Positions 27,319 to 37,291 of a DNA stretch of 64,000 nt are shown piece after piece. The notes beneath the pieces are model-generated. The model had not been told where the DNA came from and searched no databases. It saw nothing but the letters and a program-made list of their open reading frames with translations. The position numbers were made by a program, and so were the translations under genes. The stretch covers positions 39,519 through 103,518 of the forward strand of contig JABHIW010000098.1 of assembly GCA_018670825.1 (NCBI GenBank), read 5' to 3'. Each line of letters begins with the position of its first letter. The first letter of the stretch is position 1. The DNA is from Candidatus Scalindua sp. Lineage in GTDB: Bacteria; Planctomycetota; Brocadiia; Brocadiales; Scalinduaceae.

Positions 27319-28428
27319 ATGACAAAACTATCAACAGATTTACAGAAAAAACTTGTAGCCTTAACAAGAGACTTAATCCTGATCCCCAGTGATGAGTCTC
27401 GGCCGGATGACATAGATCGTTGTTTTGAGTTTATAATCAACCACTTAGAATCGCTTGATTCTATCGTTATAAAAAAACATTATCACTGTGGTATTGCCTC
27501 TCTGGTTGTTCTCCCAAAAAACATAGACCACCCTAAAGTCCTTCTCTGCGGACATCTCGATGTTATCACGCACTCTAACACCCATAGCTATCGTTCACAG
27601 GTAACTGATGGCAAAATAATCGGACCAGGTGCAGGTGATATGAAAGGCCCTCTAGCGGTACTTCTAGAAGTTTTTATGAATTTACATGCGAAATATGATG
27701 ATCTTTCATTCGGGCTGGCAATTACGTCTGATGAAGAACGTGGAGGAGATGCGGGTATGCGCTTTCTCTTTGATGAGATAGGGCTCAGGTGTGACGTGGC
27801 TTTAGTACCGGACGGAGGATCTCTCAACGAAATAACTGTTGAAGAAAAAGGAATAGTTCATTTAAAAATCCAGTGCAATGGGCACTCTGCGCATGCGGCC
27901 CGTCCGTGGTTAGGAAACAACCCGCTTGAAAGGCTTGTTGATGCTGTCTCCCGTCTGCGGAAAAGTTTTGATTCATTAAAGGAAGGAATTGACCACTGGC
28001 ACCCCACTTGCGCACTCACAATCCTTAAAACATCAAATCAAACTGTTAACTGCACCCCTTCAGAAGCGGAAGCCACTCTGGATATACGTTTTCCCGCCCC
28101 CTACACCGTAGACCAAATCTTAAACCATATCTGCAATATATTAGGCGATGAAATCGACACACACACGATAATGAGTGCAGAAGCAACACGGTTTACACCA
28201 GACCCCCTATACCTTTCTGTTTCTGAGGAAATCACAGGCAAACCTACTTTGCAAAAAAAGGAAGATGGTGGAAGTGACGCGCGTTTTATTGGACATCATA
28301 ATATCCCGGTAATCGTTTCCAGGCCGATTGTCGGAGAACTCCATTCTCTTGATGAGTGGATAGATATAAGCTCAATGGAAACATTTTATCATATCTATGA
28401 GCGCTATTTAGAACGAAAACTGCTTTAA
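27319..28428 (+). CDS. M20 family metallopeptidase/deacylase (ArgE/DapE-like)
   Basis: A 369-residue zinc-dependent amidohydrolase. Metal ligands and catalytic residues are visible in order: LLCGHLDVI (His, Asp), GPGAGDMKGPLA (bridging Asp), TSDEERGGDAG (catalytic Glu and ligand Glu), VPDGG (Asp), HSAHAARPWLGNNP in the lid domain, and the last His in GELHSLDEW. Relatives cleave acetyl-ornithine, succinyl-diaminopimelate or dipeptides. Its position right behind an ATP-grasp ligase suggests that it trims or recycles an amide made by that enzyme (inference). AAGG lies 6 bases before the ATG. It is convergent with trxB. Confidence 0.85.
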   Translation: MTKLSTDLQKKLVALTRDLILIPSDESRPDDIDRCFEFIINHLESLDSIVIKKHYHCGIASLVVLPKNIDHPKVLLCGHLDVITHSNTHSYRSQVTDGKIIGPGAGDMKGPLAVLLEVFMNLHAKYDDLSFGLAITSDEERGGDAGMRFLFDEIGLRCDVALVPDGGSLNEITVEEKGIVHLKIQCNGHSAHAARPWLGNNPLERLVDAVSRLRKSFDSLKEGIDHWHPTCALTILKTSNQTVNCTPSEAEATLDIRFPAPYTVDQILNHICNILGDEIDTHTIMSAEATRFTPDPLYLSVSEEITGKPTLQKKEDGGSDARFIGHHNIPVIVSRPIVGELHSLDEWIDISSMETFYHIYERYLERKLL

Positions 28429-28528
28429 GATGATTGAGGGATTACTGGAATCTGAAACTACAAGAAGGATTGAGGAAATAGATAGACACTTCTAAACTCC
28501 TCAACCCCTAAATTCTTTAATTACAATC

Positions 28529-29488
28529 TCATACCAATCCCTTGTGAGCAAGCCATCTTTCAGCCTCAAGTGCTGCCATACAACCGGTACCGGCAGCAGT
28601 AATTGCCTGTTTGTAATAAGGATCCATAACATCACCGGCAGCAAACACCCCCACCACACTTGTTGCAGTCCTCCATGACTGACGAGTACCGATAAAGCCA
28701 TTCTCATCTAACTCTAAACTATCACCAAGAAAAGAAGTATTCGGAGTATGGCCAATTGCGATAAACAGCCCACTACAGTCCAGATTTGATTCCTCTTTAC
28801 TAATTGTATCCTGTATTCGTATTCCAGAGATTATTTTGTCGCCCAGAACATCTGTAATGACAGTGTTCCATTTGAATTCTATCTTTGGATTCGATTTAGC
28901 ACGCTCCTGCATTATGGGGCTTGCCCTGAGTTCGTCTCGACGATGGACAAGAACCACCTTACTTGCAAACTTTGTCAAATATATACCTTCTTCGATTGCA
29001 GAATCTCCTCCTCCTACTACTACCAGCACTTTGTCCCTGTATCCGGGAAGCGCACCATCGCATATAGCACACGCACTCACTCCTCCGCCAGTTTTTGCAA
29101 GCCGTTGTTCATTCGGCAAATTCATCCAGTTTGCCCTTGCGCCTGTGGCAATAATAACGCTTAATGCCTCAATATCATTGCCTTCTGAACTCTTTAACTT
29201 AAAAGGGTGTGAGCTGAAATCAACGGATGTAATGTCTTCTGTAATTACCTGAGTATCAAATCTTTGAGATTGTTGCTTAAAAAGATCCATCATCTCTGTT
29301 CCCTGTATGCCGGAAGGGAAACCAGGATAATTTTCTACTTCTGTAGTATACATAAGCTGACCACCCGGAACCATAATGTTTGACGGTTCTCCCTCATAAA
29401 CAACGGGATCCAGGTTGGCCCTTGCCGCATAAATGGCTGCCGTCCATCCAGCCGGGCCGGAGCCAATGATTACTATCTTCTCTGCCAT
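28529..29488 (-). CDS. trxB: Thioredoxin reductase
   Basis: An FAD- and NADPH-dependent flavoprotein of 319 residues that reduces thioredoxin. The FAD site is IGSGPAGWTAAIYAARA at the N-terminus; the redox-active disulfide is CAICDG (about residue 142; the usual form is CATCDG); the NADPH site is VVVGGGDSAIEEG; and the C-terminal FAD motif is VFAAGDVMD. GGAG is 7 bases before the ATG at 29488. It is a single gene transcribed leftward, convergent with the M20 peptidase, with a palindromic element in its upstream region. Confidence 0.95.
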   Translation of the reverse strand: MAEKIVIIGSGPAGWTAAIYAARANLDPVVYEGEPSNIMVPGGQLMYTTEVENYPGFPSGIQGTEMMDLFKQQSQRFDTQVITEDITSVDFSSHPFKLKSSEGNDIEALSVIIATGARANWMNLPNEQRLAKTGGGVSACAICDGALPGYRDKVLVVVGGGDSAIEEGIYLTKFASKVVLVHRRDELRASPIMQERAKSNPKIEFKWNTVITDVLGDKIISGIRIQDTISKEESNLDCSGLFIAIGHTPNTSFLGDSLELDENGFIGTRQSWRTATSVVGVFAAGDVMDPYYKQAITAAGTGCMAALEAERWLAHKGLV

Positions 29489-29880
29489 ATTCTCTCTCCA
29501 TTTAAGAAAAGCGCATCACAGCCTGTTCGGCCCGTCCGCACAGATTCATCCGGGCGGGCTACGTCTTTCTGGAAGACACGCCCCCTACACGTTAAAAATG
29601 AAAATTCTATCATGCATGCTTTTTAAATGCAAATACGGAACATATAAAATTATTATCAGTAGCCGAATTACTGTCATTTTTTCATATAGTCGATCCGGTA
29701 GCTGATTTATAAGTAGAATCTCCGTAAGGGTTTTGCTATAGTGAAAGATTGAAAATAGACAGCATGCCTTTCTTTCTTTTCTTAAGATATAGACAATATA
29801 TATTCTAAATTTTTTCCAATAAAGAACGTTCGTGTTATGCCATATGCTGTATTTTATAATTGTTATAAATTAATCTAAAA
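29489..29880. other. Intergenic region between divergent trxB and FAD-oxidoreductase genes
   Basis: Nearly 400 bases without a convincing gene. The first 100 bases hold a GC-rich palindromic element, distinct from the AT-rich remainder. Promoters for both flanking genes must be here; no hexamer pair is clear enough to call. Confidence 0.5.
29519..29583. repeat. GC-rich palindromic element
   Basis: The core pairs CCCGTCCG near 29531 with CGGGCGGGC near 29551 around CACAGATTCATC. A second hairpin, GTCTT-TCTGG-AAGAC, lies at about 29563-29577. The core resembles the interior of the element at 37961-38009 (CCCGATTTACAG and TCAGGCGG), suggesting a dispersed family. Confidence 0.5.
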
Positions 29881-31266
29881 ATGCCAGAAAACCTTTTACG
29901 CTTAAAAAATAATTCAAAAATCGCCATTATCGGTGGTGGCCCGGCAGGATGTTTCTTTGCAAACGATGCAATACAACAGGCAAAAAAACTTGATATCAAT
30001 ATTCAAATAACAATCTTTAACAGCAAGGATTTCAACCAGAGGGGTCCCAGTGGGTGTAATATGAGTGCTGCGGTTATTGCAGGTTCTTTACATACAAAAC
30101 TTACAAGGGACGGTATTATCTTACCTGATAGTATCATTCGCCAGGAAATCAAAGGATATTATTTTCATACTGAAGAGTATGGTATTGAGTTATATAAACC
30201 AGATCATTTAAGTAAAAGTAGTATCATGGCTGTATACCGTGGCAATGGGCCTCTTTACAGCACTCACACAGTAAGCCATAGTTTTGATGATTTCCTGTTA
30301 AAACATGTTATTAATCAGGGTGTAAGCGTAATTTTAGAACCAGTACTGGATCTAAAATTATCTTCCGATCCTGATACCCCTGCAACCGTAATCCACGGAA
30401 AAGGTGGCCAGCGTAATAAAATGGAAGCAGATTTAGTAGTGGGTGCATTTGGTATAAATTCCAATATGGCCAATAAAATAGAAAATTTAAATTTTGGTTA
30501 CATACCTCCAAAATCGATTAGAACGTGTCAAATGGAGATACCGTTAGATCCCGCTTTCATAAAGAACTCTTTTAAGGACAACATACAGGTATTCGCACTT
30601 GGAATTGAGCCATTCAGATTTGCGTCAATGGTGCCAAAAGACAATTACGTAACAGTAAGCCTGGTAGGTTCTAGAGATTTGACAAGCAATGATCTCATTG
30701 ATTTTTTAAATCATCCGACTGTCCGTAAGAATTTACCTCATAATTGGGAAATGCCTGATAAATTCTGTATGTGTTTACCGAAAATTGTACTTTCACACGC
30801 AACAAATCCATTCACTGATAGATTTGTTCTTGTAGGTGATGCCAGCATATCAAGGATTTTCAAAAATGGCCTGGAATCAGCCTATATAACTTCACAGCTG
30901 GCAGTACGGGCAGCATTTGAAAACGGTATTTCATGTGAAGACTTTGCCAGACATTATTACAAACCCGCCAGGAAACTACTTGCTATGGACAATAAATTGG
31001 GAGCAGTAATTCTGGCAGTCAGTGACTTTATTACCAGACAGAATTGGCTGGTAAAAGCACGTCTTTCATACGTTGAAGACAAAAGGGGCTCCTGGATTGC
31101 AAACCATCTCAATACACTCCTCTGGAATATGGTCACAGGAGATGCTCCTTATCATAAAATATTGATACAGGCCCTGCATCCTCTATTCCAGGTTAAATTA
31201 ATACCTATTACGATAAAATCTTTAATTACAGATGTCATCAGACAAATGTTTTCTAAAAAGAGATAA
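29881..31266 (+). CDS. FAD-dependent oxidoreductase, geranylgeranyl-reductase-like
   Basis: A 461-residue flavoprotein. The N-terminal dinucleotide motif IAIIGGGPAGCFFA binds FAD; GPSGCNMSAAVIAG lies close to the flavin; and the second FAD motif is LVGDASISRIFKNGLESAY (about residues 318-337), as in geranylgeranyl reductases and related p-hydroxybenzoate-hydroxylase-fold enzymes. These typically reduce isoprenoid double bonds or hydroxylate aromatics, so a role in lipid or quinone metabolism is possible but unproven. No signal peptide; a hydrophobic stretch near the C-terminus could associate with membrane. No Shine-Dalgarno is visible. A sensor kinase follows after 107 bases. Confidence 0.78.
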   Translation: MPENLLRLKNNSKIAIIGGGPAGCFFANDAIQQAKKLDINIQITIFNSKDFNQRGPSGCNMSAAVIAGSLHTKLTRDGIILPDSIIRQEIKGYYFHTEEYGIELYKPDHLSKSSIMAVYRGNGPLYSTHTVSHSFDDFLLKHVINQGVSVILEPVLDLKLSSDPDTPATVIHGKGGQRNKMEADLVVGAFGINSNMANKIENLNFGYIPPKSIRTCQMEIPLDPAFIKNSFKDNIQVFALGIEPFRFASMVPKDNYVTVSLVGSRDLTSNDLIDFLNHPTVRKNLPHNWEMPDKFCMCLPKIVLSHATNPFTDRFVLVGDASISRIFKNGLESAYITSQLAVRAAFENGISCEDFARHYYKPARKLLAMDNKLGAVILAVSDFITRQNWLVKARLSYVEDKRGSWIANHLNTLLWNMVTGDAPYHKILIQALHPLFQVKLIPITIKSLITDVIRQMFSKKR

Positions 31267-31373
31267 AATAATATATATATGCATGATTAACTAATTGCCG
31301 GTACTCTGGAGAATATGGTACCTGGTTACTCTTACGGAAAGCTAATACTCAACAAAATCAATCAGTAGCAAAT

Positions 31374-33425
31374 ATGAAAAAAGAACGCATAATGGTTGTA
31401 GAAGATGAAATTGTAACGGCAAGATCTTTACAGATGAGCCTGGAGAAGTTGGATTATGTCGTAACCGCAATAATATCTTCCGGAGAACAAGCCATTCAGA
31501 AGTTAGAAGATGGAGACTGTCCTGATTTAGTTTTGATGGACATTTCACTACAAGGCAAAATTGATGGAATTGAAACGGCCGAAATAATAAATACCAGGTT
31601 TGATCTTCCTGTCATATACCTTACCTCTAGTGTGGATATATCAGTTTTTGAAAAAGCGAAAACTACAAATCCGTATGGATATATAACAAAACCTTCCAAG
31701 AAAGAAGCATTACAAAAAGTTATTGAACTCGGTCTCTACAGGCACAGATCAGACAAAGAGAGACGCATGCTTGTTATAGAGCTAGAGAAGGAAATCGTTA
31801 AGCGGAATCGTATTGAGAAAGAATTAGAAATACGCGTTCGTCAACAGAATGTCATAGCTTATCTTGGTTACAAAGCCCTGTTGAGTATGGATACGATAGA
31901 CTTTATGAATAAGGTTGTAAAAAAAGTTGCTGATACGCTGGATAATGAATATTGCAATATTCTCGAACTACTGCCTGATGATATGAACATGCTGCTTTTG
32001 GCAGGCATTGGATGGGAAAAAGACCTTTTAGGACATACCAAAATCAAGTCAGGGTTGGATACACAGGAAGGCTATACATTAAATTCAAGCAAACCCGTTA
32101 TCGTTGATAATTTAAAGGCTGAAACACAATTCTATGGTACTCAACTTTTGCACAAATATAACATTGTCAGCGGAATGAGTATTGTTATTCAGGGCAAAGA
32201 TGGCCCCTGGGGAATATTAGAAACTTATTCAATAAAGCAGAAAACCTTCAGCAAGAATGATATCAACTTTCTCCATTCCATAGCAAACCTTCTAGCCAGT
32301 GCAATTGCCCGTAAAAAAGTTGAAGAGACGCTAAAAGAATCTGAAGAGAAATATCGCAAGCTGATAGAAACTGCACAAGATGCCATTGTTTGTGTTGAAA
32401 ATGGAAAAATTACTATCTGGAATAAATCAGCCGAGAAAATATTCGGGTATTTAAAGAGTGAAATTATAGGAAAACCAGTATCAACTATTATTCCTGAAAG
32501 ATTTAGAGAGGGACACCAGAAAGGAATGAAGCAATTTCTGGAATCAGGCAAAGCCAGTATTATGGATAAAATCGTAGAATTTTCCGGAAAGTCTAAAGAT
32601 GGAATTGAGTTTCCAATAGAAATGTCATTGTCTTATCAGAAAACAAAAGATAAACATTATACCTTTACCGCAATATTAAGAGATATTACAAGTCAAAAAC
32701 AAACAACAGAACAACTAATAGAAAAATCTAAAGAAATTGAGAAAATAAATAAAGAATTAAAGGATTTTGTTTATACCGTCTCACATGATTTAAAAGAACC
32801 TTTGTTCTCAATTGATGGTTATAACACAAGATTATACAAAACCTACAAGGATACATACGACGAAAAAGGCAGGAAATTCTCAAACAGGATAAAAGCAAAT
32901 ATAGAAATAATGTCGAACAGGATTAAAGAAATTCTAGAAGTTACAAAAATTGGTATGATAACATACGATTTTAAAGTCAATAATACTGGAAATATTGTTA
33001 AGGAGGTACTGACATCGTTAGAAGATCAAATTGAGTCCAACAATATTAATACAATAATCAATCATAACCTGCCAACTATTTTATGTGATGGAAAACGAAT
33101 AAGTGATGTGTTTTGTAATTTAGTTACTAACGCTATTAAATTTATGGGAGATGACAAACAAAGACAAATCACAATTGGATGCAATAAAGATGGAGATAAT
33201 AATAAATTTTATGTTGAAGACACAGGCATAGGCATTCGAAAAGAATCCCAGGAGAATCTTTTCAAGATTTTCAGCAGACTTAAGGAAATAGAGGCGGAAG
33301 GCACAGGTGTTGGATTGATAATCGCTAAAAAAATTGTAGAATTGCACAAAGGAAAGATATGGATAGAGAGCCCCATCGCCGGAGAAAAAGGAACACGGTT
33401 CTGCTTTACGATACCAAAAGACTAG
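31374..33425 (+). CDS. Sensor kinase with REC, GAF and PAS domains
   Basis: A 683-residue cytoplasmic histidine kinase. Residues about 1-120 are a receiver (RIMVVEDEIVTARSL; acceptor Asp in LVLMDISLQGKIDG); about 165-310 a GAF domain; about 325-440 a PAS domain ending in AILRDITSQK; then HisKA with FVYTVSHDLKEPLFSIDGY (about residue 463) and an ATPase domain with LVTNAIKFMGDD, VEDTGIGI and GTGVGLIIAKKIV. The combination of an N-terminal receiver with two sensory domains suggests that it takes phosphate from another kinase and modulates its own output. It may be cotranscribed with the upstream flavoprotein gene. Confidence 0.9.
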   Translation: MKKERIMVVEDEIVTARSLQMSLEKLDYVVTAIISSGEQAIQKLEDGDCPDLVLMDISLQGKIDGIETAEIINTRFDLPVIYLTSSVDISVFEKAKTTNPYGYITKPSKKEALQKVIELGLYRHRSDKERRMLVIELEKEIVKRNRIEKELEIRVRQQNVIAYLGYKALLSMDTIDFMNKVVKKVADTLDNEYCNILELLPDDMNMLLLAGIGWEKDLLGHTKIKSGLDTQEGYTLNSSKPVIVDNLKAETQFYGTQLLHKYNIVSGMSIVIQGKDGPWGILETYSIKQKTFSKNDINFLHSIANLLASAIARKKVEETLKESEEKYRKLIETAQDAIVCVENGKITIWNKSAEKIFGYLKSEIIGKPVSTIIPERFREGHQKGMKQFLESGKASIMDKIVEFSGKSKDGIEFPIEMSLSYQKTKDKHYTFTAILRDITSQKQTTEQLIEKSKEIEKINKELKDFVYTVSHDLKEPLFSIDGYNTRLYKTYKDTYDEKGRKFSNRIKANIEIMSNRIKEILEVTKIGMITYDFKVNNTGNIVKEVLTSLEDQIESNNINTIINHNLPTILCDGKRISDVFCNLVTNAIKFMGDDKQRQITIGCNKDGDNNKFYVEDTGIGIRKESQENLFKIFSRLKEIEAEGTGVGLIIAKKIVELHKGKIWIESPIAGEKGTRFCFTIPKD

Positions 33426-33517
33426 ACAATTACATAAATTTGAGATAGGAAAGAATCAATCTGTCGGAGAGAGCAAGTAATGTAAAGAGTTTTTAATATA
33501 TGAGTTTCAGAACAACT

Positions 33518-33543
33518 GTAGGGTGGACATGTGTCCACCCTAC
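33518..33543. repeat. Near-perfect 26-bp palindrome
   Basis: Arms GTAGGGTGGACA and TGTCCACCCTAC (12 bases each) with a 2-base centre, lying between the end of the kinase gene and the DksA-like gene. There is no T-tract, so it is not a typical terminator; sequences of this GTAGGGTGGAC type are often dispersed repeats. Confidence 0.6.
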
Positions 33544-33621
33544 TAACAAATGATTTGAACGCTATTGTAACCGCATTTACCGTGGAGACGAAACATTCTA
33601 AATTTTGTCAAATTGAATAAT

Positions 33622-34098
33622 TCAATTATCATACGGATTAACATCATTAAGGTCAAAATTTTTCAAATTGCTTCTTTTTTCGTCATCCGCCTCAATACCC
33701 GCGTACTCAACAGTGTCATAACTATAACTGCCACTATTAATTCCACTTCCTTCATACCGTTCTTCATCCTCTTTGCATTTAATACAAAGATTGACGAAAG
33801 GTATGGCCATTAACCGCGGTTTATTTATGCTCTTACCACAGTTCCCACAAGTACCGTACTTACCTTCCTTAATTTTTATCAAAGCGTTATCTATTTGTTC
33901 AATTTCATTCGCTTCACCTTGCGCAATAGACATAACAATTTCATCTTCTATCAGGTTAGATGCAATGTCTGCAGTATCTGAAAGTCTGTCTGTACCCGAA
34001 TTTTTAAACTCCCCTAACCTCAGTTTTACCTCACTTAAAAGATATTCCCTTCTATCTTTAAGTCTCTGAACTAATTGATTTATGAATTTTTTGGTCAT
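33622..34098 (-). CDS. DksA/TraR-family C4 zinc-finger protein
   Basis: A 158-residue protein of the DksA/TraR family, whose members bind the RNA polymerase secondary channel and tune transcription, often with ppGpp. The N-terminal helical coiled coil includes DTADIASNLIEDEI; the zinc site is YGTCGNCGKSI with LCIKCKEDEE (C4). A 40-residue acidic and Tyr-rich tail (GSGINSGSYSYDTVEYAG) extends beyond the usual family end. AGGA precedes the ATG by about 10 bases. It is a single gene facing the sensor kinase. Whether it acts as true DksA cannot be decided from sequence. Confidence 0.85.
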   Translation of the reverse strand: MTKKFINQLVQRLKDRREYLLSEVKLRLGEFKNSGTDRLSDTADIASNLIEDEIVMSIAQGEANEIEQIDNALIKIKEGKYGTCGNCGKSINKPRLMAIPFVNLCIKCKEDEERYEGSGINSGSYSYDTVEYAGIEADDEKRSNLKNFDLNDVNPYDN

Positions 34099-34658
34099 TT
34101 TAGAATTTCCTAATAATTATTAAAAATATATTATTGATACATTTGGAATACACGCAAACTACATACCGTAATATGCCAGTTTGCTGAAATCAGATAAAAG
34201 CTAAAACTATTTTCAACTATATAAGTATAATAAATATACCAAATTTAATATAATAACCGAAATATAAGGCCAAATGTTTCATCAATTTCTTAAAATTACA
34301 ATAAAATATATGATATTTTTTATAATATATGCACAAATGGGCCAATTTATTCAATTTGCTATAAATTGACTCTACTAATACTGAAAGATTATTAACCATT
34401 AGTAATTATTTTCTCTTTAGAAATCATACGCAAGAAATGATAAAACGAAAATATTTCTTGAAATAATTTCGCCTATGTGGTTAATAATTGTCGATCTCCA
34501 GATCTATTTTTCTTCATTCAGTTCAGAGCTGTTTTGGTATACTGTGTATGCTTAACGTTACCATCACAAATTAATCTCCAAAAAGAGAGTCTGTTTCTCA
34601 ACATATGAGGAGTACAATAAAGTACTTTAGAGCTGATTTTTTTTTTACATAAATAAAT
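34099..34658. other. AT-rich intergenic region upstream of the PhoB-like gene
   Basis: 560 bases of strongly AT-rich sequence with no convincing gene. TGGTATACT at 34535-34543 is a good extended -10 element (TATACT at 34538-34543), with only a weak -35 region, and would serve the response regulator gene that starts at 34659. No strong hairpin is seen. Confidence 0.35.
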
Positions 34659-35384
34659 ATGAGCAAGTTAATAGCCATAATAGATGACGAACCGGACATT
34701 GTAGAGCTGGTGTCTATTCATCTAAAGAAGGCAACGTTCAAGACCAAGGGATTCTCTAATGCAGAAGATTTGTATCGCTTTCTGGGTCTGTCCGATGGAC
34801 ATAGTCAGGAAAGTGAGCAGATACCGGACCTTATCATCTTGGATTTGATGCTACCGGATGCAGATGGGATTGAAATATGTAAAAACCTGAAAAAGAGAGA
34901 CAAGTTTTCTCTAATCCCTATCATAATACTTACGGCAAAGGGAGAAGAAACGGACAAAATCCTGGGATTGGAATTTGGTGCGGATGACTACGTAACGAAA
35001 CCTTTCTCACCAAGAGAGTTGGTTGCCAGGGTAAAGGCCGTGTTAAGAAGGCATCAAAAAATCGATGAATCCGGAAAATTGAATCTCGGTGGAATATTAA
35101 TCATCGACACTGAAAAGCATGAAGTTACTGTTGAAGGACAAAAGATAGAGTTAACTTCTACTGAATTCAGGATACTAAACCTTTTTGTCTCAAACAAAAG
35201 TAAAGTATTTTCGAGATACGATATTTTAGACCATTTATGGGGAGATGAAAAAATTGTTTTAGACAGAACAATAGATGTACATATAAAGAATTTAAGAGAC
35301 AAGATGGGTAAAGCGGGACAACTTATAAAGAATATTAGAGGTATAGGTTATAAATTGGAAGCTCGCCTCGGCGAGTCTGCCTAA
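34659..35384 (+). CDS. OmpR/PhoB-family response regulator
   Basis: A 241-residue transcription factor. The receiver (about residues 1-125) has LIAIIDDEPDIVEL, acceptor Asp in LIILDLMLPDADG, the Thr in IILTAKGEE and the Lys in DDYVTKPFSPREL. The C-terminal winged helix (about 145-235) shows ELTSTEFRILNLF, FSRYDILDHLWG, RTIDVHIKNLR and IRGIGYKL. The partner kinase starts 8 bases after its stop and is PhoR-like, so phosphate-type regulation is plausible but not shown. The last residues, EARLGESA, are encoded by a short GC palindrome. Confidence 0.92.
   Translation: MSKLIAIIDDEPDIVELVSIHLKKATFKTKGFSNAEDLYRFLGLSDGHSQESEQIPDLIILDLMLPDADGIEICKNLKKRDKFSLIPIIILTAKGEETDKILGLEFGADDYVTKPFSPRELVARVKAVLRRHQKIDESGKLNLGGILIIDTEKHEVTVEGQKIELTSTEFRILNLFVSNKSKVFSRYDILDHLWGDEKIVLDRTIDVHIKNLRDKMGKAGQLIKNIRGIGYKLEARLGESA
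35362..35375. repeat. Small GC hairpin at the 3' end of the response regulator gene
   Basis: CTCGCC and GGCGAG form a 6-bp perfect stem with a TC loop, within the last codons of the regulator gene and 18 bases before the kinase start. It could affect coupling between regulator and kinase, or be a fragment of a dispersed palindrome. Confidence 0.45.
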
Positions 35385-35392
35385 GGCATGAA

Positions 35393-37129
35393 ATGAAAAA
35401 CTCAATTTTTATAAAAATATTTAGCGGATACCTACTCATCGTCATTGTAATCCTTGCCATCACATTTCCACTCTCATTCAGAGCAATAAGACATCATCAC
35501 ATAGACACATTAACCGGTAATTTGAAAAATCTCTGTATTACGTTAAAACTGAAAATCTCCCCACTATTAGAAAGCAACCAAATTGAAGACCTGGACACTC
35601 TCATTAAAAAGTTGGGTAAGCAGATAGATACAAGGATCACGGTCATAAGCCCTGAAGGCGTGGTCTTTGCTGATTCTGAAAAAATCCCAACAGTAATGGA
35701 GAACCATAAGAATAGGATTGAGATAATACAGGCCATTAAATACGGTTTTGGAACATCGTTAAGATACAGTGCATCAGTAAAAGAGGAGATGCTATATGTC
35801 GCTATACCGATTGAAAAAGATGATGAAGTCTGTGGCGTTTTAAGGGCAAGCCTGTTTTTAAAAGAGATAAATACGCTACTTAATAATTTAAAGATAAACA
35901 TCATCACGATTGCAGTAATTATTGTCATAATATTATTAATAGGTGCGTTCCTGTTTTCCCGTAATTTTTCAAGGCCCCTTAACGAACTAGGAGCTGCTTC
36001 CCGCAAAGTTGCCCAAGGGGATTTCAGCACAAAAGTATTCCTTAAAAGTAGAAATGAAATAAAAGAGTTGGCTGATAGTTTTAATTATATGACAGATCAG
36101 GTTAAAACCTTATTTACACAACTGTCCAACCAGAAAGAAGAACTTAACAGTATTATATCATCGATCAATGAAGGGCTTTGTGTAATAGACAAAGAAGGGA
36201 TAATTTCAATTAGTAATGAGAGTTTTAGAAAAACTGTTCAGAATGACTCGGTAAAAGGAAAATTATACTGGGAAGTGTTAAGAAAAGCCAGATTTGATGA
36301 ATTGATAAAGAAAGTAAGAAGTGAGAAGAACAGCATAGTTGATGAAATAGAATTAAACAACAGAACCTTTTTATGCAGTGCTACTTTCTGCTCTAATAAA
36401 GAAGAGATAGTGGTAACACTGCATGATATAACAAAGATCAAGGATCTGGAAAAAACAAAGAAGGATTTTGTCACTAATGTATCACATGAGTTACGCACTC
36501 CACTTACGGCAATAAAAGGGTTTGTAGAAACTCTGCAAGACACAAATAATGATGATGAAAACCAACATTACCTTAATATCATTAAGAGGCATACTGAGAG
36601 GGTCATAAGAATTGTTAATGATTTGCTACTACTATCAGAGCTTGAAGGAAACTCAGACAGCCTGGAACTTGAAAACGTTAATCTACAGGACTTAATAGAG
36701 AATATCTTAAAAATATTTGAACAGAGATTAAATGAAAAGGAGCTGGTCCTGAAATTTAATGCAGACAGGAATTTGCCTGTTATCAAAGCTGATCCTTTTA
36801 AACTGGAACAGGTGTTTATTAACCTGGTCGATAATGCTGTTAAATATACGGAAAGAGGAGAAGTTGTGATTTCCTTAAGTCGTAATAATGAAATAGTAAA
36901 AATAGAAATACAGGATACAGGAATATGTATCCCCCGGGAACATTTATCCAGAATATTCGAAAGATTTTATGTAGTAGACTCCTCAAGATCCAGAAAACTG
37001 GGTGGGACCGGGTTAGGGTTGTCGATAGTAAAGCATATTGTGCTTTTACATAAAGGTAAAATAGATGTTCAAAACATCCCCGGAACAGGCACAAATTTCA
37101 TTGTTACTCTACCGGTAAACCTCTCATAA
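35393..37129 (+). CDS. PhoR-like membrane sensor histidine kinase
   Basis: A 578-residue inner-membrane kinase. It has a transmembrane helix at about residues 7-29, an extracytoplasmic sensor of about 135 residues, a second helix (about 165-188), a HAMP linker, a PAS domain (about 250-345), and HisKA with VSHELRTPLTAIKGF (about residue 364). The ATPase domain has LVDNAVKYTERGE, IQDTGICI (the usual GIGI is GICI) and GTGLGLSIVKHIV. This order is that of PhoR. The ATG at 35393 has AAGG about 5 bases upstream, overlapping the stop region of the regulator, so the pair is translated from one message. Confidence 0.92.
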   Translation: MKNSIFIKIFSGYLLIVIVILAITFPLSFRAIRHHHIDTLTGNLKNLCITLKLKISPLLESNQIEDLDTLIKKLGKQIDTRITVISPEGVVFADSEKIPTVMENHKNRIEIIQAIKYGFGTSLRYSASVKEEMLYVAIPIEKDDEVCGVLRASLFLKEINTLLNNLKINIITIAVIIVIILLIGAFLFSRNFSRPLNELGAASRKVAQGDFSTKVFLKSRNEIKELADSFNYMTDQVKTLFTQLSNQKEELNSIISSINEGLCVIDKEGIISISNESFRKTVQNDSVKGKLYWEVLRKARFDELIKKVRSEKNSIVDEIELNNRTFLCSATFCSNKEEIVVTLHDITKIKDLEKTKKDFVTNVSHELRTPLTAIKGFVETLQDTNNDDENQHYLNIIKRHTERVIRIVNDLLLLSELEGNSDSLELENVNLQDLIENILKIFEQRLNEKELVLKFNADRNLPVIKADPFKLEQVFINLVDNAVKYTERGEVVISLSRNNEIVKIEIQDTGICIPREHLSRIFERFYVVDSSRSRKLGGTGLGLSIVKHIVLLHKGKIDVQNIPGTGTNFIVTLPVNLS

Positions 37130-37291
37130 TTACCGATAGCGGCATACCTGTACACCGGGGCTGATGCTCTATTCCACAAATAGTTACGAAATATGATAAA
37201 ATGGTAGAATTGTGATGGGTTCTATAATATTTCTCATAACAACATCCTTCGGTAAATATTTCTTTTTTAAATATCTGTTTTTCCGAATTTT

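Noticed and set aside
34217..34399. Minus-strand frame of 60 residues upstream of the PhoB-like gene
   Set aside because: Composition is that of random AT-rich DNA, with no ribosome site and no similarity.
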